Shown: piece by piece, positions 35,131 through 44,796 of the stretch
Position numbering within the stretch: the stretch's first letter is position 1
Layout: the number at the start of each line of letters is the position of its first letter
Source of the DNA: Labeo rohita
Lineage: Eukaryota > Chordata > Actinopteri > Cypriniformes > Cyprinidae
Assembly (NCBI RefSeq): GCF_022985175.1
Contig: NC_066889.1
Span: forward strand, 7,469,418 to 7,533,417
Reading direction: 5' to 3'
Length of the DNA stretch: 64,000 nucleotides
Notes under the pieces: generated by a model
Databases searched by the model: none
What the model saw: the letters and a program-made list of their open reading frames with translations, nothing else
Told to the model about the DNA's origin: nothing
Made by a program: the position numbers and the translations under genes

Positions 35131-35734
35131 TAAGATGATAACTTTGGTTGTTGAAGAAGGAAAAGGCTGAAAACGGATGTACTTTGACAGATCAACCGTG
35201 AAAAAAGGAAAGATTGCACAAGGCAATTTGCGTTTTTGGTTGCGAGGACCAACTACTATTTGAAAAAGGGTTTATCTTTTGGTTGTTTAAGCCTGTTATC
35301 GATTGTTAACGTTCAAACAGCAAAGACATCGCTTGTGAAGCCCAGGCGACACTCCATTTGTGTGCATTTCAATGCTAATTGGATTCAATTAACCCTAGCG
35401 CTTTGGGCAGACTTATGCAGACAGTCTAAAATTGTTCAGTTAATAATCACTCAGTTTTGGACAAATATGGAGGTGGGATGAGAAGACTCACATGATTAAT
35501 AAGACAGATGGAATGTTTTAGCACCAATTAAATTCCATTCAGGTCACTGCACAAGTGAGACAAATGGACATGGTAGGCTGACCTGATGCAAATGAGGTGT
35601 GACTGCAGACGGTGGTAGCCGTCATCTCGAACATGCACACTGTCATACAGTGCTGTCACTCAGACCTATATATATGAAAAAGTATTGCAAAACCTGAGCA
35701 TTACACCAACTTCAGTGACATTGCAATTGCGGAG
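35131..35734. other. no gene recognised
   Basis: Unique-looking, with GATGCAAATGAGG (octamer-like) near 35586 and a palindrome-rich CACTGTCATACAGTGCTGTCA at ~35638. No coding. Confidence 0.5.
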
Positions 35735-36192
35735 TCTATGTATTTAGACTTTTGTAGCTATAATAACTTCCACGCTTCTTGGAAGGTTTTCCACGATGTT
35801 TTGGAGTGTTTCTGGAGTGGGAATTTATGCCCATTCGTCCAGTAGAGCTTTTGTGATGTTAGGTACCAATGTAAGGCCTGCCTCATGATCTCCTTTACAG
35901 TTCAACCCGAAGGTGTTTGATGGGGTTTAGGTTAAGGTTTTACCTTCACTGGAAATAAGAGGCCTAGCTCAATTCCTGAAAAAACAGCCCCATACAATTA
36001 TGCCTTCTCTACCAAACTGTCCAGTTGGCACAATGCAGTCAGATAGGTAACGTTCTTCTGGGATCCACCAAACCCAGACGCGAGCGTGCCAAACAGGAAA
36101 AACTTTATTTGACACCTGGCATTGTACTGGGTGATGTGGGACTTGCATGCAGCTGCTTGGCCATGGAAGTTTGAAACTCCTAAGCTAAGCTC
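35735..36192 (-). pseudogene. decayed Tc1-like transposase, second family
   Basis: Plus-strand landmarks TTGGAAGGTTTTCCACGATG, GGAATTTATGCCCATTC, GGTGTTTGATGGGGTTTAGG, TGGCACAATGCAGTCAGA and GCAGCTGCTTGGCCATGG are the complement of the catalytic and C-terminal parts of a common fish Tc1 transposase. On the minus strand LYGAVFSGIELG corresponds to the usual W(G)CFSG-type segment. Stops and deletions throughout (e.g. around 35930) make it inactive. Only part of the gene remains, and terminal repeats are not visible. Confidence 0.75.
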
Positions 36193-37321
36193 CTTTGTCT
36201 TTGCTGCTGACTCACTCTTTTGTCACCATCAAATGGCATAACAATGTAACCTGTACTGAAGTCAAAATCACCATCACTAACATCATCATCACAAAACTCA
36301 AATGGAATCACAATTCCTTTGCATTTGAATTTCTGATGCCTTGCATGGAAAGCTGTCAATTAGTGTCAGGGGCGGGACTATACTATGGGGCATGTTTGTG
36401 TTGGGAGGTGATGCCACTCACAGATGATTTTGCTGAATGCTGAACTTTCTTGGCACCTTACAAAATAATCTTTTTTACCCCAAATACAGTGATTATCATC
36501 TGCTAACAAAAGTCACAACGGTACACACAATAGGTCAGTATTCACTATTTTATTAAGGAATAATCACACAATATTTCTTTTTTGTTTTAATTTTAATAGT
36601 AACTTTGTTTGCCAAAAAATAAAGTTGGCTTATTTTTCATTTGATTAAATTATAAATTAAATTCATATTTTATGCCTTCATTTGATAACCATTGTAGAAA
36701 TATTGTAAAAAAATAAGCTTTAATAAATTAAGTTGTTTTTATGCATTCAAATAATTAGACATGATTAAACGGAAACGAGAACAGAAACAGTAAACAAGGT
36801 AAAAAAAAAATAAAGAAAAAAAAGGGCCCTAAGCATGTAATTTTTGTTCAACTTTTAATAAATTGATGTTACATTATCTAACTTTCATAATTTTAATTAA
36901 TTAGATTTGCTTTTTGATTAATAAAATGTAATTTAACCATTAAAAAAAAAAAGTTCAGAAAATTAAAATGGAAAAAACTGAATCCAGAAAAATTAAGATG
37001 GAAAATACAGAATTTGGGGGGAAAAAAAAGAAAAAAGGAATTTGGGAAAAAAAAAAAAAAAAAAAAAAAAATCATTGAGCCCTTAACTTGTAAGACATAG
37101 GAAATAGTTGCAAATGGACTTTGCTTTTTCATTTGAAATTTGGCTGTCACTGTACCTTCCTAAAAGCGAAAACGCAACTGGTAATGCAAGATTTGCAATT
37201 GCGTTTGAATTGTCACAATTTATGTGTCCACATATGGAAAATGCAATTATTTGCAATTTGCAATTCCTTTTGAAATTTGTCCGGAATATCCTTTTATAGC
37301 TGTGTTTATCTGATTAAAAAT

Positions 37322-37325
<4 letters not shown>
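36193..37325. other. no gene; AT- and purine-rich repeat debris
   Basis: Strongly AT-rich. A/G-rich low complexity at ~36800-37070 accounts for an FFFF-type minus frame. 37100-37270 is rich in TTGCAATT/AATTGCAA motifs and probably belongs to an old MITE I cannot delimit. Confidence 0.45.

Positions 37326-37395
<70 letters not shown>
37326..37395. repeat. (TA)n microsatellite
   Basis: About 35 TA units ending exactly at the 37396 element. A short TA run also follows the element's right end (38941-38954), so the element appears to have inserted inside a TA tract. Confidence 0.97.
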
Positions 37396-37398
<3 letters not shown>

Positions 37399-38940
37399 TG
37401 TGTGCAGAATTATTAGGCATGTTGATATTCTGGTCATATTTTTTTTCCAAACACATTTTACCAATTCCAAACCACATCAGTCTTAGTAACTACTGTTAAT
37501 TTTGTATTTAATCATTTATATATGATGTATAATTGTCCGTGAAGGCTGGAAGTGAAAAACTCCTTATATTCAGGTGTGCAGGATTATTAGGCATGTTTTC
37601 GTTTACAGCTAAAATGAGCCAAAAAAGAGATTTAACCCAGACTGAAAAGTCCAAATTATTAAATGCCCATGAGAAGAATGCAATACTAATGCATTACAAG
37701 AATTTGCAAAGGTAAGGCTTGACCATTGGACAGAGAAATGCTTGTTGAGTCTGCATGGTCAGAAAAAACAGGTGGAGAAGAAAAGATGGATGTTAACTGC
37801 AAAAGAATTAGGAATTAAGGTGAAGAATTAGGTGTGACACCATCAGGAACCGTTTAGTCTCCAGCGCCACCGTTTTCCAGAACTGCAACCTACCTGGAGT
37901 CTTCAGAAGTGCAATGTGTCAGGTTCTCAGAGACTTTGCTTGGTAAAAAATCCTAAAAAATGCCCCTTACTTAATAAGAATAACAAGCTGACGTCTTGTG
38001 AAATAAAATGAAGACATTTTTTTTCAATGCTTTAGAGACAGATAAGTTGAGAGTGACTCTTGAAGGACAAGCATCACATCCTCTTGTGCCTCTGATTCAA
38101 GAATTTATCTTCCAAAATCTGGCAGTAAGTTTTGGGAGTTCATGTTTAGTCTCTTATCCTGAAAAGTCTGACTTGCAGAGATGGACTAAAATGAACTCCC
38201 AAAACTTACTGCCAGATTTTAGAAGATAAATTCTTGAATCAGAGGTACAAGAGGATGTGATGCTTGTCCTTCAAGAGTCACTCTCAACTTATCTGTCTCT
38301 AAAGCATATAAAAAAACTGTCTTCATGTATTTCACAAGACGTCAGCTTGTTATTCTTATTAAGTCAGGGGCATTTTTTAGGATTTTTTACCAAGCAAAGT
38401 CTCTAAGAACCTGACACATTGCACTTCTGAAGACTCCAGGTAGGTTGCAGTTCTGGAAAATGGTGGCGCTGGAGAACTGGAAACGGTTCCTGATGGTGTC
38501 ACACCTAATTCTTCACCTTAATTCCTAATTCTTTTGCAGTTAACATGCATCTTTTCTTCTCCACCTGTTTTTTCTGACCGTGCAGACTCAACAAGCATTT
38601 CGCTGTCCAATGGTCAAGCCTTAACTTTGCAAATTCTTGTAATGCATTAGTATTGCATTCTTCTCATGGGCATTTAATAATTTGGACTTTTCAGTCTGGG
38701 TTAAATCTCTTTTTTGGCTCATTTTAGCTGTAAACGAAAACATACCTAATAATTCTGCACACCTGAATATAAGGAGTTTTTCACTTCCAGCCTTCACGGA
38801 CAATTATACATCACATATAAATGATTAAATACAAAATTAACAGTAGTTACTAAGACTGATGTGGTTTGGAATTGGTAAAATGTGTTTGGAAAAAAAATAT
38901 GACCAGAATATCAACATGCCTAAAAATTCTGCACACAGTG
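37396..38940. mobile_element. complete 1.5-kb mariner-like fold-back element
   Basis: Flanked by TA on both sides. Left end CATTGTGTGCAGAATTATTA, right end AATTCTGCACACAGTG. The two ~750-bp arms are nearly perfect inverted copies meeting around a ~30-base loop near 38155-38185. Each arm contains a frame starting MSQKRDLTQTEKSKLLNAHE (ATG at 37613 plus and 38723 minus), resembling the N-terminal DNA-binding start of a Tc1/mariner-type transposase, ending after ~33 residues. So it looks like a 5' transposase fragment duplicated head to head. No catalytic domain is present. Confidence 0.88.
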
Positions 38941-39382
38941 TATATATATATATACACTTGACTGATGTTGTGAATTAAAAGCAAGTTATAATGTTTATTT
39001 TTATAACTTTTGTTTTTAGAATTCTTTTGTTGGACAACAGGTTTAGAAAGGCTTATCACTGCATGTCATTACAATAAAAGATGCTCTGCGTGTGTTTATT
39101 TTTCAAATATAAGTGGGGAAGTGTTTCCTCATTTCAGCACGTAAAATCGCGGGCACACATACAACAAATTCCGAGAGAAATAAAACAAGGAAGTTTTTTA
39201 AATGCAAAACCGAAAAACCGCAATTTCCAAGCGTTTATTAAACCGTGGATGTCGTACCGAGCGGTTCGATATTATATTGAGAATTGTGACATCCCTAATA
39301 TATATATATCAAGCTATATCACATTGTATAAAGGGTAATTACAGTTCCATGAACAGCAGTAGCTTTGTTGATTAGCTAATAT
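38941..39382. mobile_element. hAT right-end fragment (39080-39298) in otherwise gene-free DNA
   Basis: GAATTGTGACATCCCTA at about 39282-39298 is, in reverse, TAGGGATGTCACAATTC, a typical hAT terminus. Upstream sequence (AACCGAAAAACCGCAATTTC, CCGAGCGGTTCGATAT) fits its subterminal region. No left end was found. Confidence 0.55.
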
Positions 39383-39620
39383 GGTAACACTTTCTATGAA
39401 GTCCATATTTATAATACATTATAAGGGTATTTTTAAGGCATTATAATGAATGCATAATGCATTATAAAAAACCTTATAATATGTTATATCTTCTTATAAA
39501 TAATTATAACAATTATGATTATAATGCTTACGCATTTGTGGTTATAACTTTTAAGATTATGATTATTTATAACACAATGAACACTATATTAAATATTATT
39601 TTACATTTATAATGGACTAT

Positions 39621-40185
39621 TGTAACAGTGTGAGTGAGACGAGAGGCGAGCGGATCCAAGTGCAAGCTTTTATTAACAGGATGAGACAAAAACATGGTCG
39701 AACAGGCAGGGTCAAAACAGTAGCAAACAGGCATGACAAAGGCAAGACGTAGGGGTAGTCCGTGTAGCAGGCGTGGGTCAATCAACGGCGAACATAATCC
39801 ATAACGGGAGCGAGACGAGGGAATAATCCGTGAAACGAGCGAGAGTCCAGTAGGCAGGCGGCGAGACAGACGAGACGAGATGGCCAGGCGAGAAAGCTAT
39901 ACACGGGGAAACTAGGGAACTCAGGAACAAGGGAACAAGGGAACTAGGAACTAGGAACAAGGGAACTCTAACAATGATAATAACAACAACAATACTCCGT
40001 CAGATACAGAGGGAAAGTCCGGGGCTTTTATAGCACGCCTGATTGGTCGCAGGTGCTGACCCAATCAGCGCGCTGGATGACGGGGAATGTGGTCCGGGGT
40101 GTAGTGCAACAGTCTGAGCGTTATGACTAATTAGAGCGACATCTGGTGGTGAGCGGACCGCAGGTCACCGACCAGATTCATGACA
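39621..40185 (-). repeat. 3' LTR, complete, with promoter motifs
   Basis: 565 bp. Minus strand TGTCATGAATCTGGTC to GTTACA. Carries the CCAAT/TATA block at 40026-40065 and a polyadenylation signal (AATAAA within GTTAATAAAAGCTTGC, near 39668-39674). Confidence 0.88.
40026..40065 (-). promoter_or_regulatory. LTR promoter: CCAAT boxes and TATA box
   Basis: On the minus strand, in order: GATTGGG (inverted CCAAT, 40061-40066), GACCAATCAG (CCAAT, 40042-40046) and CTATAAAAGC (TATA box, 40026-40032). Spacing is typical of an RNA polymerase II LTR promoter. The matching segment is missing from the 5' LTR. Confidence 0.75.
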
Positions 40186-42951
40186 TAGCCCCCCCCCCTC
40201 AAAGAGCGGCTTCCAGACGCTCCAACAGAACAACAGTCCAGGGAAGCGGTGGGGCGGGAGCGAGACAGGGTGAGGGTTGGAGGACCAGGTCCATGTGGAG
40301 GAACGGGTGACTGAGGCAGGACCGGCAGAGCTGGAGCCCACCAGGGCGGAGCAGTTGGAGCTGGAGACCTCCAGGGTGGAGCAGGAGGTGCCGGAGCCCT
40401 CCAGGGCAGGGCAAGAGGTGGAGCAGGAGGCGCAGGGGCCCTCCAGGGCGGAGCAGGAAGCGCCGGGGCCCTCCAGGGTGGAGCGGGCGGAGCTGCAGCC
40501 CACCAGGGCGGAGCAGGGAGCGCATGAGTCCTCCGGGGCAGAGCGGGCACCTGCGTCATGGACTGGGACCTGGGGAGAGCAGGGACAGAGGAGGCAGACA
40601 GAATCAGGAGAGAAGCAGAGAGTTCATAGGTTGACGCTGCCTCCATAGAAAGTTCTACAGCCGGAGCTGACACCTCTGGAGGCATTGGCGCGGCTTCTCC
40701 GACGGAAGAGGCCTCTGGAGCAGACTTGTGGTCAGACGAGATCTCTGGAGCAGACTTGTGATCAGACCGAACCTCTGGAGCAGACTTGTGATCAGACGGA
40801 ACCTCTGGAGCAGACTTGTGATCAGACGCAACCTCTGGAGCAGACTTGAGATCAGACAGGACCTCTGAAGCAGACTTGAGATCAGATGACACTTCTGAAG
40901 CAGATTTGTGAACAGACGAGATCTCTGGAGCAAACTTGTGATCAGATGAGACCTCTTGGGCAAACTTGTGAACAGACGTGACCTCGGGAACAGACTTGTG
41001 AACAGACGTGATCTCAAGAGCAGACTTGTGAACAGACGTGACCTCAGGAGCAGACTTGTGAACAGACGTGACCTCAGGAGCGCAGTGTGCAGCCCACACA
41101 CACCGAATGGCAACCGCCATTAAGGGAAGAGGAGCGGCGGGTGGCAGGACCTCTTTAATGGAGGATTTAGAAGGTGTTAATGCCACTGCGATGTTTGCTG
41201 CCCTCACTGACACTAGTGGTGGGTCCAGCACGCTGGCCATCATGATAGGCCGTGACCTTGGGGTGTCAGACGAGACATGGCGAGGCTGACGGGTGGTCTG
41301 ACGGAATGTGACTAGGCTCTGGGCCGTCGGACGGGACGTGACTTGACTCTGGGCCATTGGACGGGACGTGACTTGACTCTGGGACGTCGGACGGGACGTG
41401 ACTAGGTTCATGGAGATCAGCTGTGACTTGACCAGGCTCGTGGAGATCGGCTGTGACTTGACTTGGTTCGTGGAGACCGGCTGAGGCCTGACTTGGCTCA
41501 TGGAGACCAGCTGTGGCTTGACCTGGCTTGTGAAGATCTGTAGTGACTTGACCTGGCTCATGGAGATCAGCGGTGACTTGACTTGGCTCGTGGAGATCAG
41601 TGGTGACCTGACTTGGCTCGTGGAGATCAGTAGTGACCTGACTTGGCTCGTGAAGATCAGCAATGACTTGACTTGACTCATGGGGATCAGCGATGACTTG
41701 GTTCATAGAGACCAGCTGTGACTTTGCTTGACTCAGGAACGACAGCTCTGACTTGGCTTGACTCAGGAACGAAAGCTCTGACTTGGCTTGACTCAGGAAC
41801 GACAGCTGTAACTTTGCTTGACTTGGGAGATACAGCTGTAGCTTTACTTGACACAGGAACAACAGCTGTAACTTGACTGGACTTAGGAAGAGCGGCTCTG
41901 ACTCAACACAGGAAACACAGCTTTAACTTGACTTACCTTAGGAAAAGCAGCTCTGACTTGACTTGACGCAGGAAACACGGCTCTAACTTGACTTGACACA
42001 GGAACAGCAGCTGTAGCTTGACTTGACTCTGGAACAGCAGCTGTAGCTTGACTTGACTCTGGAACAGCAGCTGTAGCTTGACTTGACACTGGAGCAGCAG
42101 CTGTAGCTTGACTTGACACTGGAGCAGCAGCTGTAGCTTGACTTGACTCTGGAGCAGCAGCTGTAGCTTGACTTGACACTGGAGCAGCAGCTGTAGCTTG
42201 ACTTGACTCTGGAGCAGCAGCTGTAGCTTGACTTGACTCTGGAGCGGCAACTGTAGTTTGACTTGACTCTGGAGCAGCAGCTGTAGCTTGACTTGACTCG
42301 GGAAACACAGCTGCGACTGGACTGGACTCGGAAACTTGACTTGACTCAGGAAACGCAGCTGCAACTTGACTGGACTTGGAAACTTGATTTGACTCAGGAA
42401 ACGCAGCTGCAACTTGACTGGACTCGGAAACTTGACTCAGGAAACGCAGCTGCAACTTGACTGGACTTGGAAACTTGATTTGACTCAGGAAAGGCAGCTG
42501 TGACGTGACTTGACTTGGGAAACACAGCTGCAACTTTACATGGCTCAGGGGTAGTAGCTGTGACGTGACGGAGCTCCGTCTTTGCTGCCATTTTGTGAAC
42601 AGGCTCCGCCGTCGCCGCCATAGCATGAGCGCGCTCCGACGTGGCCGCCATTCCGCGTGCGGGTTGCGCAGCCGGCATCACTGAGATGTTGCGTTCCTCC
42701 TCCGCGACACCCACAGTGAAAAATGAACCCACACACAGCAAAGCATAATCCAAGAAAGCAGCCAGTGATGAACGCGGACCCTCACATCTTAGTCTCACTT
42801 TTAGAGGCTCATTAACGCCATCACAAAAAATTTCAATAATAATACAGTCCGGGAGAGCAGAATAGTTTGCTATGGCCAGAAATTCACGGATATATTGCTC
42901 GAGTGTACGTGGTCCTTGCTTGAGTCTAAACAAAATCCGGGTTGTGTCCAT
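40131..42951 (-). pseudogene. gag-like leader plus decapeptide-repeat protein, frameshifted
   Basis: The most likely start is the ATG at 42951 (MDTTRILFRLKQGP), just inside the 5' LTR. Residues ~1-86 resemble an LTR-retrotransposon gag/capsid segment (RTLEQYIREFLAIANYS, CDGVNEPLKVRL, SLAAFLDYALLCVGSPF-like with SFFTVG). Next come MAATAEPVHKM-type repeats, then long arrays of ~10-residue units: SSQATAAAPE (41985-42300), DLHEPSQVTT (41400-41700), SAPEVSSDHK (40730-41090) and PAPPWRAPAP (40290-40520). The C-terminus runs into the 3' LTR. The sensible reading switches frame at least three times (near 42400-42600, 41700-41880 and 41270-41320), so this copy is broken. There is no zinc knuckle, protease or polymerase. 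The gag call rests on pattern memory. Because the units are 30 bp, other frames stay open by chance, which explains the overlapping long frames here. Confidence 0.72.
40189..40205 (-). other. polypurine tract beside the 3' LTR
   Basis: On the minus strand, CTCTTTGAGGGGGGGGGG precedes CTA and the LTR start TGTCATGAAT. A purine run at exactly this place is the expected primer site for second-strand synthesis in LTR elements. Confidence 0.7.
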
Positions 42952-43005
42952 ACCTGTAGATTGTCCGTGGTGAAAGCTGCTGGATCCTGTTGTGACGGAG
43001 TATTC

Positions 43006-43469
43006 TGTAACGGTGTGAGTGAGACGAGAGGTGAGCAGATCCAAGTGCAAGCTTTTATTAACAGGATGAGACAAAAACATGGTCGAACAGGTAGGGTCAA
43101 AACAGTAGCAAACAGGCATGACAAAGGCAAGACGTAGGGGTAGTCCGTGTAGCAGGCGTGGGTCAATCAACGGCGAACATAATCCATAACGGGAGCGAGA
43201 CGAGGGAATAATCCGTGAAACGAGCGAGAGTCCAGTAGGCAGGCGGCGAGACAGACGAGACAAGATGGCCAGGCGAGAAAGCTATACACAGGGAACTAGG
43301 AAACTAGGGAACTCAGGAACTAGGAACAAGGGAACTCTAACAATGATAATAACAACAACAATACCCTGTCACAGACTAGGGGTGTAGTGCAACAGTCTGA
43401 GCGTTATGACAGGGTGAGAGCGACATCTGGTGGTGAGCGGACCGCAGGTCACCGACCAGATTCATGACA
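43006..43469 (-). repeat. 5' LTR, internally deleted
   Basis: 464 bp, about 100 bp shorter than its partner. Between AACAACAATAC and GGGGTGTAGTGC it has only 14 bases (43365-43378) where the 3' LTR has 100 (39996-40095), removing the CCAAT and TATA motifs. The polyadenylation signal region is retained. Confidence 0.85.
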
Positions 43470-43619
43470 GCTATATATCTTGACAATGTTTATTTAAGAT
43501 CTGCACAGTATCTTACTACATCTTTTAAGTGGTCAGGTGTGGAGTGTTATTTGAGTGTTCCCTGTGAGGCTAATATTAATTTTGATGTGAGCTAGACAAT
43601 AATTTAAACTGAAAAAATG

Positions 43620-43915
43620 TTTATATGTTAGGTTACATTTTATTTTAAAGCTCCTCTTAGTTTACTGACTATAGTCGACTATAAGCAACTTTGCAACTAC
43701 ATGTCAACTAACTCTCAGAGTATTAGTAGGCTTATGTTAAGGTTAGGGTAGGTAAAATGTTGATGTACTTGCAAAGTTACTTATAGTCAGTTTGTCTTTT
43801 GGGGAACCATCGAAATAAAGTGTTAGCACATATTTAGCAGACATACTACTAATACTCCTATGACTGCTAGTTGACATAGTTGCAGAATTACTAATAAACA
43901 GGTGACTAAAGAGTA
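43620..43915. mobile_element. rearranged relative of the 8714 MITE
   Basis: GGTTACATTTTATTTTAAAG, AACTTTGCAACTACATGTC, CTTGCAAAGTTACTTATAGT and CGAAATAAAGTGTTAGC correspond to the 8714 element. After 43835, GCAGACATACTACTAATACTC repeats an inner part of that element, so the copy is rearranged. It sits in the right portion of the split fold-back 39383-44355. Confidence 0.65.
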
Positions 43916-44499
43916 AAAATAATCAAACTGATATTACAGTAAAAATAGTTCAAGGCAAATGTGTCATATTACACATTCATCTGATCTAATATCTGATCTT
44001 ATGGCTGTTTGAAAAAATATAATTATTAAAACTATACTTATAATTGGTCATTGATTGCTTTAAGTAAAGTAGCATATGAAAGATGGCAAGATATGAGACT
44101 TATAATACATTATAACTATGAGAAATATAATCCATTGTAACTTAAGTGAATGCAACATGTTCACTGTGTGTCATAAATCATTATACATTTAAGCTATAAC
44201 TACAAATAAGTAAATATTATAATATATTAAAACTGTTCTTATGAATATTCATAAGATGATATAACATATTATAAGGTTTTTTATAATGCATTATAAATTC
44301 ATTAAGAATACCCTTATAATGTATTATGAATGTGGGCTTCATAGAAAGTGTTACCGCTAATACATCTTAAAATGAACCTGTGAATGTCTGTGTGTGAGCA
44401 TGTCTTCGCCATTCAAAATCAAAGCAAACCTTTACATTTTATAATGCTGTCTTATTGCTCTCTTTGTAGTACGTGCATTTTAAAAATGTTTTCCAAATG

Positions 44500-44796
44500 A
44501 ATCCTGGACTCCCGCTCAAAATTATAAATGAATGTAACGACAGCTACAAAAAAATGCAACAATAAACCCTCAAAGCTGTTGTTGTTCCATCGGATGACAG
44601 CTGAGCGGAATCCTGGAAAATAAACCGTGGAACTTTGACCGTTTACTCGTGTGTGACTTGTATTAACACATTTGGTCCGTTTAGAAACTTTGCTGTGTAA
44701 AAGCGAACCGCACCAAGAATAATAAGCAACATTGTAATAATTTTAATCCCCGTTTTGGAACAAAGCAATTGATCTACAGGTGTGAAAGCACCCTAA
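44500..44796. mobile_element. probable hAT end fragment
   Basis: Ends CTACAGGTGTGAAAGCACCCTAA; in reverse, TTAGGGTGCTTTCACACC is a familiar fish hAT-type terminus. Upstream has CGGAATCCTGG, GGAACTTTGACC and AGCGAACCGCACC motifs. The left end is missing. Confidence 0.45.

Larger units (their letters stand above)
39621..43469 (-). mobile_element. pol-less LTR retrotransposon with gag-like domain
   Basis: Two long direct repeats (39621-40185 and 43006-43469) begin TGTAAC and end ATGACA on the plus strand. The element is transcribed on the minus strand, so the right copy is the 5' LTR. Flanks ACTAT and GCTAT share 4 of 5 bases, fitting a 5-bp duplication. Between them is one gag-like coding region, then 30-bp repeat arrays. 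I see no protease, reverse transcriptase, RNase H or integrase, and the ~2.8-kb interior leaves no room for them. The two LTRs differ by only about five substitutions over the ~290 bp I compared by eye, suggesting a fairly recent insertion. Confidence 0.88.
39383..44355. mobile_element. fold-back element split by an LTR retrotransposon
   Basis: The left end GGTAACACTTTCTATGAAGTC (39383) pairs with GACTTC-type GGGCTTCATAGAAAGTGTTACC ending at 44355. Arms agree further in (TTATAAGGGTATTTTTAA with TTAAGAATACCCTTATAA; AAAAAACCTTATAATATG with CATATTATAAGGTTTTTT). Flanks GCTAATAT (39375-39382) and GCTAATAC (44356-44363) match at 7 of 8, an 8-bp target duplication. The LTR element 39621-43469 lies inside, and a second MITE at 43620 lies in the right part. 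Confidence 0.85.

Noticed and set aside
40277..40648. 123-residue plus-strand frame rich in Glu and Arg
   Set aside because: Antisense shadow of the PAPPWRAP repeat array; open only because the 30-bp period preserves frame.
40700..41090. CRISPR-like regular repeats
   Set aside because: Contiguous 30-bp coding repeats without unique spacers, in a eukaryotic retrotransposon.
40131..41681. 516-residue open frame as an independent host gene
   Set aside because: It lies between the LTRs of one retrotransposon, is made of 30-bp repeats, and runs into the 3' LTR. Its first part is an out-of-frame reading of the repeat array.
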